Assembly (NCBI GenBank): GCA_937924755.1
Contig: CALEVZ010000020.1
Location: 1 to 62,210, forward strand
Origin: an uncultured bacterium
GTDB lineage: Bacteria > Acidobacteriota > Thermoanaerobaculia > Thermoanaerobaculales > Thermoanaerobaculaceae
Reading direction: 5' to 3'
DNA: 62,210 nt
Shown: piece after piece, positions 1-9,448 of the stretch
How the letters are laid out: each line of letters begins with the position of its first letter
How positions within the stretch are numbered: position 1 is the stretch's first letter
Program-made: the position numbers and the translations under genes
Notes under the pieces: generated by a model
What the model saw: the letters and a program-made list of their open reading frames with translations, nothing else
Databases searched by the model: none
What the model was told of the DNA's origin: nothing

Positions 1-629
1 TGCAACACGCCTCCCGACGCGTGCTGAAGGCCATGAGAAGAGGCGGCGACGCGCGCACCTACCGCCGCCTGATCGCCCGAGCGCGCGACAGAGTGCCCGG
101 CCTGGCGGTGCGCTCGACCTTCATCGTCGGCTTTCCCGGCGAGGAGGAGGAGGACGTCGACTGCCTGGAAGCGTTTCTGCGCGAGGCGCAGTTCAACCAC
201 GTGGGGGTGTTCATGTACTCCTGGCAGGAGGAAAACCCCGGCGCCGCGCTGGGGGATCCGGTGCCCGCGCGCGTCAAGGAGCGGCGCCGCCGGCGTCTGA
301 TGAAGGTGCAGGAGCGCATCAGCCGGCAGCTGTACCGGGCCTGGAAGGGGCGCGTTGTGACCGTGCTGGTCACCGGGGCCGCCGCCGAGTCCGCGCTTCT
401 GCTGGAGGGCAGGCTCCCGCAGCAGGCGCCGGAGGTGGACGGCCGGGTGGTGCTGGTCAACGGCACCGCGCGGGCGGGCGATCTGGTGCGCGCGCGCATC
501 ACCCGCACTGCGGCGCACGATCTGATCGGTGAGATCCTCGGCGTGGTGGATTCGGCGCCGCCTCGCCAACCACGGCTGTTGCCGTCGTTGCCGGTGATGG
601 CGCCGGGCGAGGCGGGCACGGGAGGCTGA
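1..629 (+). CDS. rimO: Ribosomal protein S12 methylthiotransferase RimO, C-terminal part
   Basis: This is the end of a gene that begins before the window; the open frame runs from base 3. RimO is a radical-SAM enzyme with two Fe-S clusters that adds a methylthio group to an aspartate of ribosomal protein S12. What remains is the end of the radical-SAM domain, beginning with the QHAS motif (followed by RVLKAMRR), then STFIVGFPGE and a C-terminal TRAM domain. QHAS, and PEVDG in the TRAM domain, favour RimO over the tRNA enzyme MiaB, which usually has QSGS. The three-Cys radical-SAM motif lies outside the window. The stop overlaps the ribF start as TGATG, so the two are probably co-translated. 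Confidence 0.9.
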   Translation, partial: QHASRRVLKAMRRGGDARTYRRLIARARDRVPGLAVRSTFIVGFPGEEEEDVDCLEAFLREAQFNHVGVFMYSWQEENPGAALGDPVPARVKERRRRRLMKVQERISRQLYRAWKGRVVTVLVTGAAAESALLLEGRLPQQAPEVDGRVVLVNGTARAGDLVRARITRTAAHDLIGEILGVVDSAPPRQPRLLPSLPVMAPGEAGTGG

Positions 630-1591
630 TGGAGCTCCTGCGTGACCCTGCGCCGTCGGCGGACTTGCCGCGCGGTGGTGTGGTGACCATCGGCAACTTC
701 GATGGGGTGCACCGCGGCCACCAGGCGCTGATAGGGGGAGCTGTGTTGCGCGCCCGGGAGCTGCAGGTTCCCGCGGTGGTGCTGACCTTTCATCCCCATC
801 CGGAGAAGGTGCTGCGCCCGACTTCGGGCCTGAAGCTGCTGGCCAGCCCGGAGCAGCGCGCCCAGCTGATGGCCCGGCTGGGGGTGGACGCCCTGGTGGA
901 GTTGAGCTTCACGCCGACCTTCGCGGCAACTCCGGCGGAGGAGTTCGTGCGGGATGTGCTGGTGCGCCGACTCGCCCCCCGGGAGGTGCGGCTGGGGGCG
1001 AACTTTCGTTTCGGCGAGAGCCGCCGCGGTGACGTCCGGCTTCTGGAAACGATGGGCGCCCAGTTGGGCTTCTCGGTGGTGGGTATGGAGCCGGTAATCG
1101 AGGGAGGCCTGCCCATCTCCTCCACCCGGGTACGCCGGGCCGTCCTGGACGGAGCCGTGACCGACGCCTGGCTGCTTTTGGCCCGCGCACACTTCATCGA
1201 CGGTCGTGTGTTTACCGGGGAGAGGATGGGGCGACGGCTGGGGTTTCCCACCCTCAACATCTCGCCGGACAACGAGCTGCTGCCCGCCCAGGGGGTTTAC
1301 ATCACGGCCGTTCAGATCCCATCCTTCGGGCGCGTTTTTCCATCCGTCACCAATATCGGTGTGCGGCCGACGGTGTACGAGAACTACTGCGAGACCGTCG
1401 AAAGCCACGTGCTCGACTTCACCGCCGACGTCTACACCGAGCCCGTCAGGCTCTTTTTTCTCTCCCGCCTGCGCAACGAGATGCGCTTCGCGTCGAGTGT
1501 CGCCCTGGCGGCGCAGATTCGCCAGGACGTGCAGGAGGCGCGGCGGTACTTTTCCCGGTACGGCCTGCCGACGGATCTCGTCCTGCGATGA
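629..1591 (+). CDS. ribF: Bifunctional riboflavin kinase / FAD synthetase RibF
   Basis: RibF phosphorylates riboflavin to FMN and then adenylylates FMN to FAD in the cytoplasm. The 320-residue length is typical. The N-terminal nucleotidyltransferase half carries GNFDGVHRGH at residues 22-31 and the ISSTRVRR motif near residue 162. The C-terminal riboflavin-kinase half carries GFPTLN near residue 205 and an ESHVLDF segment with the expected acidic residue. The ATG overlaps the rimO stop and the gene's own stop overlaps the next start, so it sits inside a tightly coupled operon. Nothing looks abnormal. Confidence 0.96.
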   Translation: MELLRDPAPSADLPRGGVVTIGNFDGVHRGHQALIGGAVLRARELQVPAVVLTFHPHPEKVLRPTSGLKLLASPEQRAQLMARLGVDALVELSFTPTFAATPAEEFVRDVLVRRLAPREVRLGANFRFGESRRGDVRLLETMGAQLGFSVVGMEPVIEGGLPISSTRVRRAVLDGAVTDAWLLLARAHFIDGRVFTGERMGRRLGFPTLNISPDNELLPAQGVYITAVQIPSFGRVFPSVTNIGVRPTVYENYCETVESHVLDFTADVYTEPVRLFFLSRLRNEMRFASSVALAAQIRQDVQEARRYFSRYGLPTDLVLR

Positions 1592-2523
1592 CTGACCAGG
1601 TTTTACTCGCCGGCGCTGTCGTCGCCGGGGTGCTGGTGACGGCGACTGCAATGCTCTGGCTCGACCGGCAGGGAGCGAAGGGGGTGCTGCGCACGGGAGC
1701 CGTGGCGCTGGCCGCGGCGCTGGTGACCCTGGCGGTGGCCCGGGGGGGGGAAGGCCTCTTCGAGGGGGAGGCGAAATCCTGGGTGGCCGGCTTCTTGACG
1801 GCGGGGATCTGGATGACCGGGTTGGCGGTGGCGCTGGGCCTCGGCCGGCTGGCCGGCTGGACGGACCTGCCCCTGGACGGCGTCATACTCGGGGCCGTGG
1901 CCGGGGCGGCCGCCGCGATGGCCTGCTCCTCGGCTCGCGGTGAGGATTTCACAGGGCTGATAGCTGCCATTTGGGTCGGTTGGATGGCGGGCATCGGGGC
2001 CTGGGTTGGGGGAGGGGTCTCGCTGGCAGCTCTGGGAACGTCCCTCGTCGGGAGGGTGGGGGCGGAAGCCGCCGTGGTGGCTCTCGGGTGGCTTGGCGGC
2101 GGGGGCCTGCTGGCAGGCATGCTTGCGGCCGACGAGCTTCTCCCGTGGTATCCGGCCCTGGCCGCCGGCGGGGGCCTGGGCGCGCTGGTCGCCGCTGCCG
2201 GTGCGGTGATCTGGGGGCAGCGCCTGGAGGCTCGCATCCTCCTGCAGGAGCTGACCGAGGAGGCGCGCTACGGGACGCTCCCCGCCGCCCTGGTGGCCGC
2301 GGTGGCCCACCTCGGGTCGCGCTGGCGCCGCGCCTGGTGGCCGCGCAGCGATGAACGCCGCTGGCTGGCCGCCACTCTGAGCGAGCTGGCGATTCGCAAG
2401 TATCGGCTGAGGGACAGGGCGGGCCGCTCCTCGCGCCTGGACGGACTGCACGTGGGGCGCATCCGGGCGCGGGTGCGGACGTGTTTCTATGGCAACAGCG
2501 GTGACCTCAACGAGGAAGGCTGA
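1588..2523 (+). CDS. Polytopic membrane protein of unknown function
   Basis: I do not recognise a family for this 311-residue protein. It has about six or seven hydrophobic segments rich in Gly, Ala and Val over residues 1-215. A soluble, Arg-rich C-terminus of about 95 residues follows, containing TLPAALVAAVAHLGSRWRR and ELAIRKYRLRDR. The charged tail after the last helix suggests a cytoplasmic C-terminus. It overlaps ribF by 4 bases and the next gene by 1 base, so it is translated with them, but a functional link to flavin synthesis is not implied. Confidence 0.75.
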   Translation: MTDQVLLAGAVVAGVLVTATAMLWLDRQGAKGVLRTGAVALAAALVTLAVARGGEGLFEGEAKSWVAGFLTAGIWMTGLAVALGLGRLAGWTDLPLDGVILGAVAGAAAAMACSSARGEDFTGLIAAIWVGWMAGIGAWVGGGVSLAALGTSLVGRVGAEAAVVALGWLGGGGLLAGMLAADELLPWYPALAAGGGLGALVAAAGAVIWGQRLEARILLQELTEEARYGTLPAALVAAVAHLGSRWRRAWWPRSDERRWLAATLSELAIRKYRLRDRAGRSSRLDGLHVGRIRARVRTCFYGNSGDLNEEG

Positions 2524-4025
2524 TGCGAGTCGGTGACTGGCGGCAGCGACGGCCTCAGGAGCTGGCCGTTGTCGCGGCGTTCGCGGTCCTTTTGGGGGTC
2601 GTTGTGATCCGCCACGAGCCGTGGCGGGACGAGTTGCAAGCGTGGCTTTTGGCGCGGGACAGTGGATCCTTGCTGGATCTGTGGAGGAACTCGCGCTACG
2701 AGGGACACCCGCTGCTCTGGCACGTACTCCTCATGCCTCTCACCCGCTGGATCGGCCACCCGGCCGCCATGCAGGTGCTGCATTGGGGGATCGCGGTGGC
2801 GGCGGCCGCGACCCTAATTTGCTGGGCCCCTTTTCCCCTGGCAGTGCGCGCGGCGGTGGCGTTTTCCTACTTCCCGCTGTTCGAGTACGGCGCCGTGTCG
2901 CGTAACTACGCCCTCACCGTCCTGGGTCTATGGCTGGCAGTGGCGGCCCTGGCGCGGGGGCGCCCGGTGGCGGCGGCGTTGGCCTCGGTGCTGGCGGCCA
3001 ACACCAGCCCCATGGGGGTGGTGTTGCAGGCCGCTTTCGGCGCGGCGATCGTGATGCTGTGCCGCTCCGGTCGTCAGAAGGCCCTGGCAGCGGTGGTGCT
3101 GACGGCTGGCGTGACGGCGGCGGCCTGGCAGTTGGTACCCGCCCCGGACTACGAGCACGCTCGACCCTGGGTGTGGTCCTGGGATGCTGCACGCGCGCTG
3201 TGGGTGGCGCGAGGGCACGCCCGCGCGCTGTTGCCAGTGCAGCACGCTAGCTTGCACTTCTGGGAGTCGTCGCCGCTGTTCCCCCTGGCGGCGGATTGGC
3301 AGGAGGCACCGCGGGGCCTGGGGCGGGCGGTGGGCGTTCTGGCCGTTGCTGTCGGATTGGTTGCCTGGCTGTTGCGGCGGTCGCCGGCGGCGTTGGCGAT
3401 GTGGCTGCTGGGTGTTGCATCATTGCTGGCCTTCGCCTACGTCAAGTTTCCTGGTGCGGCGAGACATCACGGGTTTCTCTGGGTGCTGCTGGTGGCCACG
3501 GTGTGGCTGGCGGTAGCCCGCGGCGAAGCCCGCGCCAGGCCGGCGGCGTGGATCCTTCTTCCGACCCTGGCGGCAGGAGTGGTCGGGGGCATGACCGCAG
3601 CCTGGTTCGATCTTCGCCATCCCTTTTCCGGAGCTCGCTGCGCGGCGGAGCGCATCCGGGTAGCTGAGCTCGTTCATCTGCCTGTGGTTGGGGGAGTGGA
3701 TTACGCCTCTTCTGGAGTGGCAGCGTACCATCCGGCTGCCCGCCTCTACTACCCTGCCAGGGGCCAGTGGGGCTCCTTCATTATCTGGGATTTCAAACGC
3801 TTGTACCAGGACCAGCTGACGCCGGCACGGGCGGTGGCGGAGGGGGGTCGAGCGGTGGGGGATGGACGGGGTTTCGTGGTGCTGCTAAACTCCCCGCTCG
3901 CCGAACCCGAGACCGTGGGCTGCCGGCAGGTTGCGCAGTGCACGCCCACCATCGTGGCGGACGAAAGCCAGTTGGTGTACCTGTGCCGAACACCCGCCGC
4001 GGCGGGCGACGGGCGAGGGGAGTGA
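2523..4025 (+). CDS. GT-C-like multi-spanning glycosyltransferase-type membrane protein
   Basis: A 500-residue protein with roughly ten or more membrane segments. Just after the first helix is EPWRDE (residues 32-37), followed by [10 protein letters not shown] near residues 58-67. An acidic motif in the first extracytoplasmic loop followed by a (Y/D)xGHPPL-like motif is the usual signature of GT-C enzymes of the PMT/ArnT type, which use polyprenyl-phosphate-linked sugars. A soluble C-terminal portion follows the last helix and ends with several Cys residues. Donor and acceptor are unknown. The GT-C call rests on topology and these motifs only. It lies directly upstream of metK with a 4-base gap. 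Confidence 0.6.
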   Translation: MRVGDWRQRRPQELAVVAAFAVLLGVVVIRHEPWRDELQAWLLARDSGSLLDLWRNSRYEGHPLLWHVLLMPLTRWIGHPAAMQVLHWGIAVAAAATLICWAPFPLAVRAAVAFSYFPLFEYGAVSRNYALTVLGLWLAVAALARGRPVAAALASVLAANTSPMGVVLQAAFGAAIVMLCRSGRQKALAAVVLTAGVTAAAWQLVPAPDYEHARPWVWSWDAARALWVARGHARALLPVQHASLHFWESSPLFPLAADWQEAPRGLGRAVGVLAVAVGLVAWLLRRSPAALAMWLLGVASLLAFAYVKFPGAARHHGFLWVLLVATVWLAVARGEARARPAAWILLPTLAAGVVGGMTAAWFDLRHPFSGARCAAERIRVAELVHLPVVGGVDYASSGVAAYHPAARLYYPARGQWGSFIIWDFKRLYQDQLTPARAVAEGGRAVGDGRGFVVLLNSPLAEPETVGCRQVAQCTPTIVADESQLVYLCRTPAAAGDGRGE

Positions 4026-4029
4026 CGAG

Positions 4030-5223
4030 ATGAACGCTCATGGGGTTCACGTGTTCACGTCCGAGTCGGTGGCCGAGGGCCATCCCGACAAGGTATGCGA
4101 TCAGATTTCCGACGCCGTCCTGGACGAGGTATTGCGGTTCGATCTCGAACAAGGCAGGCCCGGTGACGGACGGGTCGCCTGCGAAAGTTTCATTACCGTG
4201 GGGCTGGTGATCGTCGGCGGCGAGATCACCACCAGGGCCTGGGTCGATATTCAGGAGCTGGTGCGTGCGGTCGTCTGCGAGATCGGTTACGACGATCCTC
4301 GCTGGGGTTTTAGCGGACACGCGTGCGGCATCCTCAACGCCATTGGTCGCCAGTCGCCGGATATCAGCCAGGGGGTTGACGTGGGGGGGGCGGGTGACCA
4401 GGGCCTGATGGTGGGGTATGCCTGTAACCAGACCGACGAACTCATGCCCTTGCCGATCGTGCTCGCCCATCGGCTCACCCGCCGGTTGGCGGAGGTGCGG
4501 CGCACCGGCGTTCTGCCGTACCTGGGTCCAGACGGGAAATCGCAGGTGACCGTGGAGTACCGTGACGGTCGGCCGGCCCGCATCGACACCGTGGTCATCT
4601 CGTGCCAGCACTCCGAAGAGATTCTTGATGGGTCGCGAAAACAGATCCGTGAGAGCGCCCGCGAGGAGATCGTCGAAGTGGTCGCCCGCGCCGCGCTCCC
4701 CGCCGAGCTGCTGGACCTGCGCACTCGCTTCCTGGTCAACCCCACCGGGAAGTTCGTGGTCGGGGGACCAGCATCGGATACCGGCATGACCGGCCGAAAG
4801 ATCATTGTCGACACCTACGGGGGGTGGGCGCCCCACGGTGGCGGCGCGTTCTCCGGGAAGGACCCGACCAAGGTGGACCGCTCGGCGACCTACATGGCCC
4901 GGCACATTGCCAAAAACATCGTTGCCGCCGGGCTGGCGGGTCAGGCGCTGGTGCAGCTTGCCTACGCCATTGGCGTTGCCGATCCGGTTTCGGTCATGGT
5001 GGACACCTTTGGCAGCGGCGTAGTGCCCGATGAACTCCTCACCCGGGCGGTGCGCGAGGTGTTCCCGTTGACGCCGCGGGGCATCATTGAGGAGCTCGAC
5101 CTGCTGCGCCCCATCTACCGCCAGACCGCCTGTTTCGGCCACTTCGGCCGCAGCGAGGACAGCTTCACCTGGGAGTCGCTCCATCACGTGGAGGCGCTGC
5201 GCTCCTTCGTGGGTGGCGAGTAG
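4030..5223 (+). CDS. metK: S-adenosylmethionine synthetase MetK
   Basis: MetK makes S-adenosylmethionine from ATP and methionine in the cytoplasm. The 397-residue product starts [14 protein letters not shown]. It carries GHPDK at residues 17-21, GAGDQG near residue 120, and the [16 protein letters not shown] loop near residues 271-286, which are the standard ATP and metal-binding motifs. The frame is open upstream, but ATG at 4030 is chosen because the family's N-terminal strand begins there. It is the last gene of the run that starts before rimO. No SAM riboswitch was recognised upstream, and there is no leader in which one could fit. Confidence 0.97.
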   Translation: MNAHGVHVFTSESVAEGHPDKVCDQISDAVLDEVLRFDLEQGRPGDGRVACESFITVGLVIVGGEITTRAWVDIQELVRAVVCEIGYDDPRWGFSGHACGILNAIGRQSPDISQGVDVGGAGDQGLMVGYACNQTDELMPLPIVLAHRLTRRLAEVRRTGVLPYLGPDGKSQVTVEYRDGRPARIDTVVISCQHSEEILDGSRKQIRESAREEIVEVVARAALPAELLDLRTRFLVNPTGKFVVGGPASDTGMTGRKIIVDTYGGWAPHGGGAFSGKDPTKVDRSATYMARHIAKNIVAAGLAGQALVQLAYAIGVADPVSVMVDTFGSGVVPDELLTRAVREVFPLTPRGIIEELDLLRPIYRQTACFGHFGRSEDSFTWESLHHVEALRSFVGGE

Positions 5224-5230
5224 CCGCGGC

Positions 5231-5638
5231 TCAAAGATCCACCGTCAGGGTTGCCCGCCAACGACCATCCACCTCGGTGACGTCGAGGCCGTGGAGTGTG
5301 GCAGCCTTGACCTCGATTTCGGGCAGCTGCCCGGGTCGCAACGGACGGATCCCCAGAAAGGGGCGTCCGCCGTCCCAGCGCACATCCGTGGCCACCACGC
5401 CGTGAACGTAAAGCTGGAACAGCGCCTCGTTGACGATGCGGGCAATAAGAAGGGTCTCTTGCTCGGGAAGATCGTCGATGGGGAGGTAGTGTCTGGGAGT
5501 GCCCCGGGGACGCTGCCCCAGTGCCTCGTGAAGAACCCCACGCACCGCGTGCCGACAGATCTCTTCCCGACTATTTCCCCAGACGACGAGGCGCAGGTCG
5601 GCGGTATGGGGCAATCGTCGGTAGCCCGGGCGTTTCAC
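5231..5638 (-). CDS. Archease-family protein
   Basis: A 135-residue archease. Archeases are small metal-binding proteins that activate RtcB-type RNA ligases and sometimes tRNA methyltransferases. The protein starts VKRPGYRRLPHTADL; the (L)PHTADL motif with its metal-ligating Asp is diagnostic. KAATLHGLDV and an ending DGRWRATLTVDL match the family's C-terminal strands. GTG at 5638 was chosen because the longer frame adds about 60 residues with no archease character. No strong Shine-Dalgarno is visible. It converges with metK, is divergent from the next gene, and no rtcB is present in the window. Confidence 0.85.
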   Translation of the reverse strand: MKRPGYRRLPHTADLRLVVWGNSREEICRHAVRGVLHEALGQRPRGTPRHYLPIDDLPEQETLLIARIVNEALFQLYVHGVVATDVRWDGGRPFLGIRPLRPGQLPEIEVKAATLHGLDVTEVDGRWRATLTVDL

Positions 5639-5659
5639 CGGGAGTAGTCTACAGCGCGG

Positions 5660-5665
5660 TAAAGT
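5660..5665 (+). promoter_or_regulatory. Probable -10 box for leaderless CPBP-family gene
   Basis: TAAAGT lies exactly 6 nt before the GTG at 5672, with no Shine-Dalgarno between. A -10 box at this distance places the transcription start at or next to the start codon. Confidence 0.45.
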
Positions 5666-5671
5666 AGCAAA

Positions 5672-7054
5672 GTGAGCGTCCTGCGGCGTGGGGGATTTTT
5701 GATTGTGGCGACGATCTGCTGTGCCGCCACCATCCACCTGACGGTGGGGCGCGGTGTCGGCGGCCGCGAGGTGGCCGTTGGGGCGGTTCGCCGGGCGTTC
5801 GCAGGCCTCGACTACCACCCCTTGGGAGAGCCCGAAGCCTTTCTCGTGGCCAACCAGGAGCTGGCGTGGGCAGTGGAGCGGGTCGGTGGCGATAGCGGGT
5901 GGGCGGGGGCGGACGGGGGGGCTTTGCTATGGCGAGTCCACTTCCCCGGCGGGGGCGAAGGGGCTGCTACCCCCGGCGGGGCAGTGTGGGCGGTGCGCCG
6001 CCCGATCCCTGCTGACCCCGGCGCAAATCACTTCCCGGCCACCGTGCAACGTCCCCTGCGCGAGAGCCTCGCCCGGGTATTCCCAGATGTGGAGCAATGG
6101 CAATGGACGGCCGCCCAGTCGTGGCGAGAGGAGGATTTCACGTGGCACCGCGTGACCTTCACCACACCCGCGGCCGGATTGCCAGAAGGGTGGGAGAGCT
6201 TTATCGAGGTGGAGATGGCCGGATCCACCGTCGTCTCGTTCCAGCGCCATACCGAGCCCCTCGCTTCGGATGTGGGGGTGGTCATGGGCCGGATCGCCGA
6301 GTTGGAGCTGCTTCGATCGGTGGGTCTGCTCGGAATGGTACTGGCGCTCACAGGGGTGATGGTGGCCGGGGCGGAGCAGGTGGCGTTTCGAAAGAACGTG
6401 TCGCTCTTGGCTGGCTTGGTCGTGGGGGCGGTGACGTGGGTGGCGGGAACGGCAGCGGGACTGGCACCGTGGGAGTGCGCGCTGGGCGTGATCGTGGCCG
6501 GCGGTGTGATCGGACTTCTTCCCTGGTCCGCCGATCGCCCTTCATCCCGGCTGCTCCTGGCTGCCCCGGCGGGAATCGGCGCAGGGCTGGCCTTGCTGGC
6601 GCTTCCCCAGTTGGTCTCCGCCCTGGGCGGTTGGTTGCCGGTCCGCGCTTCCTTTCCGCCGCAGGCCGGAGTAGCGATGCTGGCGGGAAAAATGTGGTTC
6701 CCCGCCCTCACCGAGGAGCCGCTGCTGCGCGGCGCCCTGCCCTTCCTCGCCGCGCCGATTGCCGGCTGGTGGGGAGGAGCGCTGGTGGGAGCGCTAGTGG
6801 GGTGCCTTCTGCATCCTGTTCCTGCTGTGCCGTTGGCCGCCAGCCTGGCTACCGAGTTCGGTCTTCACCTGGGTATGGCGGCCGTGGCGCGGTGGGGTGG
6901 CCTCGCCTGCGCGATCCTGGCTCGGGGATTGTGCGAAGGGCTGGTACGACGGGGGAGCTTTCCCGCTGGCGGAGGGGTCGATGCGTTGATCCTAGGGAGC
7001 GTCCTGGTTGTGCTGCTGGCTGCCTCGCGGAACGGCAGGAGGAGGCAGGCATGA
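5672..7054 (+). CDS. CPBP-family intramembrane metalloprotease-like protein
   Basis: A 460-residue protein. It has an N-terminal hydrophobic anchor, a soluble extracytoplasmic region of about 180 residues (roughly 30-210), and then several membrane helices. Near residue 348 it has PALTEEPLLRG, the EExxxR motif of the CPBP (CAAX protease and bacteriocin-processing, Abi) family. GCLLHP near residue 377 supplies the expected His of the following helix. These residues suggest the metal/active site is intact. The soluble N-terminal domain is not recognised. The GTG start has a -10 box 6 nt upstream. Its stop overlaps the next ATG, so the two are coupled. Confidence 0.75.
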   Translation: MSVLRRGGFLIVATICCAATIHLTVGRGVGGREVAVGAVRRAFAGLDYHPLGEPEAFLVANQELAWAVERVGGDSGWAGADGGALLWRVHFPGGGEGAATPGGAVWAVRRPIPADPGANHFPATVQRPLRESLARVFPDVEQWQWTAAQSWREEDFTWHRVTFTTPAAGLPEGWESFIEVEMAGSTVVSFQRHTEPLASDVGVVMGRIAELELLRSVGLLGMVLALTGVMVAGAEQVAFRKNVSLLAGLVVGAVTWVAGTAAGLAPWECALGVIVAGGVIGLLPWSADRPSSRLLLAAPAGIGAGLALLALPQLVSALGGWLPVRASFPPQAGVAMLAGKMWFPALTEEPLLRGALPFLAAPIAGWWGGALVGALVGCLLHPVPAVPLAASLATEFGLHLGMAAVARWGGLACAILARGLCEGLVRRGSFPAGGGVDALILGSVLVVLLAASRNGRRRQA

Positions 7055-8244
7055 AGGTGCGTCCGCTGGCCGTCGGGGCCATGGTGGCGGCAGGACTGCT
7101 CGCCCCCCTTCGCCAGGACGATTCGGCCGCGCCCCGATCGCCGGTGGCGGCGGCCCGCCTGGTGGAGGACGTGAGCGGACCCGCTGACCTCTCCTGGGGG
7201 AAACTGCGCGCCTGGCGGCGGGCTGGCGATGGCTGGCTGGTGCTCTGGCAGCCCTCCCACGGAGCGTGGGTGCTGCGCGCCCTGGTGAAGGACGATCCGC
7301 ATCCCGTGCTGTGGCGTCTGCAGGCGGCACCATGGCTGCCTGGCGTGCGCCTATCGGAACCGCTTGCCCGGGAACTGGTGGGCGCCCGGGAGGTCATCGA
7401 CGCGCGTCGGATCGAACGTCTGGCGCGACGCGACTGGGACTTGTCGGGGCAGCGGCTGGCGGGGGGGCTGGTCCTCGGGCGAGACCTCCCGGAACCGCCC
7501 CCGAAGAGGCCGGATCCCTGGCCGGCGATGCTCGCCGGGGCGCTCCTGGCAGGTGCCCTGTGCCTGGTTCTCTTGCCAGGTAACCTGACGCAGAGGTGGA
7601 CCGTGGCATTGACCGGGGCGCTGGTGGGGCTGGTAGCGGTAATTCCCAGCGTGGTCGCTGTGGGCTATCCGGCCTTCCGAGTGGGAGTGCGCCCCTGGGT
7701 GGCCCAGCTGGCGATTTTCGCGGCAGGGTCCCTGGTGTCGACGGCTCTGGCGGCGTTTGCGGCGCGGTTCGGGGCGTTGCGGGGCCGCCCCAGGGCCCTG
7801 GAGCTGGGGGTGGCGGCAGGGCTTGGACTCGTCGCCGGACGACTGGCGCCAGCCGAACCGCTCATCTCGGTGGCCGGGCTGACGGCGCGGGCGGTGGTGT
7901 GGTTGGCGGTGACGGTAGCCCTGGGTTACCTGGCCGCGGTGGCCGCCATTGGCCTGCGCGAATTGCTGCACCCACTGCGCCGGGCTCGCCTTCCGCTGCT
8001 GGCGTCGTTGCTGGCCGGGGCCGTCGCCACCGCCGGTTCGTGGCTCGGACCGGTTGCGGCGATGCTCGTCGCCGCGGCTGGGCCACGCAACCGCGCCTGC
8101 TGGACGGCGACGACCCTGGTCGGCTTCTGGATCGTGGGTAGCACTCTGGTGTCGTGCGCCTGGGTCGAGCCGCTGCGGGATGCCGGGCTGCTGCTGCTCG
8201 GTGGTGCGGGGGGGCTGGTCACACTGGCGGCCATCGAACAGTGA
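7051..8244 (+). CDS. Polytopic membrane protein of unknown function
   Basis: A 397-residue protein with a signal-like N-terminus (MKVRPLAVGAMVAAGLL), a soluble stretch to about residue 150, and then about eight hydrophobic helices to the C-terminus. I do not recognise a family. The architecture of a soluble exported N-terminal domain followed by a membrane block mirrors the CPBP-like gene directly upstream, with which it shares an ATGA overlap. The two may act together at the envelope, but that is inference from position. No catalytic motif is visible. Confidence 0.7.
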   Translation: MKVRPLAVGAMVAAGLLAPLRQDDSAAPRSPVAAARLVEDVSGPADLSWGKLRAWRRAGDGWLVLWQPSHGAWVLRALVKDDPHPVLWRLQAAPWLPGVRLSEPLARELVGAREVIDARRIERLARRDWDLSGQRLAGGLVLGRDLPEPPPKRPDPWPAMLAGALLAGALCLVLLPGNLTQRWTVALTGALVGLVAVIPSVVAVGYPAFRVGVRPWVAQLAIFAAGSLVSTALAAFAARFGALRGRPRALELGVAAGLGLVAGRLAPAEPLISVAGLTARAVVWLAVTVALGYLAAVAAIGLRELLHPLRRARLPLLASLLAGAVATAGSWLGPVAAMLVAAAGPRNRACWTATTLVGFWIVGSTLVSCAWVEPLRDAGLLLLGGAGGLVTLAAIEQ

Positions 8245-8260
8245 GGACGCGCTCACACGC

Positions 8261-8266
8261 TACAAT
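8261..8266 (+). promoter_or_regulatory. Probable -10 box for leaderless LolC-like permease gene
   Basis: TACAAT lies exactly 6 nt before the GTG at 8273. No Shine-Dalgarno precedes that GTG. This suggests a leaderless transcript beginning at the start codon. Confidence 0.5.
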
Positions 8267-8272
8267 CCGGCC

Positions 8273-9448
8273 GTGCGGGCATCGGTCTTCCTCGCCCTGC
8301 GCCTGGTCCGCCGCCGCAGTACACCGCTGCTGCGCTCCAGTGCTTTGGCTGCGCTGATCGCCGTGGCCCTCGGGGTCGCGGCGCTGGTGGTGGTGCTGGC
8401 GCTGATGACCGGCTATGGGGATGCGCTCCGCGCTGGGATCATGACGGCTACCGGGGACGCGGTGGTTCTGCCGCCGCCGGGGGACAGCCCGGCGCTGACC
8501 GCCGCTCGCCTGCGGCGGGAGCCGGACCTGGTGAGGGTGGGGGAGGTGGCCTACCTGCCGGGACTCTTGCGGAAGGAGGGGGGCTCTCCCGAGGTGGTCA
8601 CCGTGAAGGCGGGTGGCTCGGGAAAGATCGCTGACCTTTCGTCGGATGATGGCGATGGGCCCCTCGCCGTGGCTGTGGGCAAAGGGGTGGCGCGACGGTT
8701 GGGGCTGGCCGAGGGGGAGATCGCGGTCCTGCAAACGGTGGTGGAGGGCATTGGCCTGCGCAGCGTTGTGGTGAGGGTTGCCGGCGTTTTCGAGACCGGT
8801 TTCGCAGAACTGGACGAGGGGTGGGTACTGGCCTCCTTTGCGCCTCTGGCGGACCGGCTCGGCCGCCTGCCGGGGGGCGCTGTGGAGGTGTGGTTTCGGG
8901 ACCGGAGACAGGTTGAATCGCTCCGCGAGCGAGTCGAGAAAATCTGTGGCCCGGGATGCCTGTTGACCACTTGGGAGGAGAGCGAGGCCAACCGCGCCTT
9001 GTTCGCCGCCCTCACCTGGCAGAAGCTGTCGTTAGCGCTGGTTTTGTCGTTGGTGGTGGCGGTGGGAGCGTTCGAAGTGGCGGCGGCACTGGTGGTGCTG
9101 GTGACGGAGAAACGTCGCACTCTGGGTGTGCTGCTCGCCGTTGGCGCCCAGCCAGCCCTGGTCAGGCGCACCTTTCTTCTCGCCGGCACCTTGCTCGGAA
9201 GCAGCGGGGTCGGTGCTGGCTTGGCCCTGGGGATCGGCGTGGTCGGCCTCTTGACCCTGTTGGGGATCCCCAGCTTTCCTCCCGATGTCGCCTCTGTGTA
9301 CATGGTGGACCGCATCCCCTTTCACCTCCGCCTCGGCGATCTTGCCGTGGTTCTTGCCGTGGGCATTCTGGAGGTTGCCGTCGCCTCCTACGTGCCGGCC
9401 CGCAGGGTGGCTCGGCGTGACCCTGCCGAGGTGCTGCGTTGGGTGTAA
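8273..9448 (+). CDS. LolC/FtsX-type ABC transporter permease
   Basis: A 391-residue permease with the MacB/LolC layout: one N-terminal helix near residues 20-45, a large periplasmic domain of about 220 residues, then three C-terminal helices. The last part has TEKRRTLGVLLAVGAQPALVRRTF-type coupling sequence and ends PARRVARRDPAEVLRWV, typical of FtsX-domain permeases that extract lipoproteins or export substrates. No ATPase gene is adjacent; the LolD-like ATPase in this window is 40 kb away beside its own permeases. The GTG at 8273 is chosen because the family begins at the first helix and a -10 box lies 6 nt upstream. Confidence 0.82.
   Translation: MRASVFLALRLVRRRSTPLLRSSALAALIAVALGVAALVVVLALMTGYGDALRAGIMTATGDAVVLPPPGDSPALTAARLRREPDLVRVGEVAYLPGLLRKEGGSPEVVTVKAGGSGKIADLSSDDGDGPLAVAVGKGVARRLGLAEGEIAVLQTVVEGIGLRSVVVRVAGVFETGFAELDEGWVLASFAPLADRLGRLPGGAVEVWFRDRRQVESLRERVEKICGPGCLLTTWEESEANRALFAALTWQKLSLALVLSLVVAVGAFEVAAALVVLVTEKRRTLGVLLAVGAQPALVRRTFLLAGTLLGSSGVGAGLALGIGVVGLLTLLGIPSFPPDVASVYMVDRIPFHLRLGDLAVVLAVGILEVAVASYVPARRVARRDPAEVLRWV

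Noticed and set aside
1-629. MiaB (tRNA methylthiotransferase)
   Set aside because: QHAS and the PEVDG TRAM motif favour RimO.
59-1651. Long minus-strand open frame opposite rimO/ribF
   Set aside because: It is antisense to well-recognised genes and its product is low-complexity Arg/Pro/His-rich, as expected for high-GC antisense frames.
3900-4029. SAM riboswitch before metK
   Set aside because: metK starts 4 bases after the preceding gene, so there is no leader for one.
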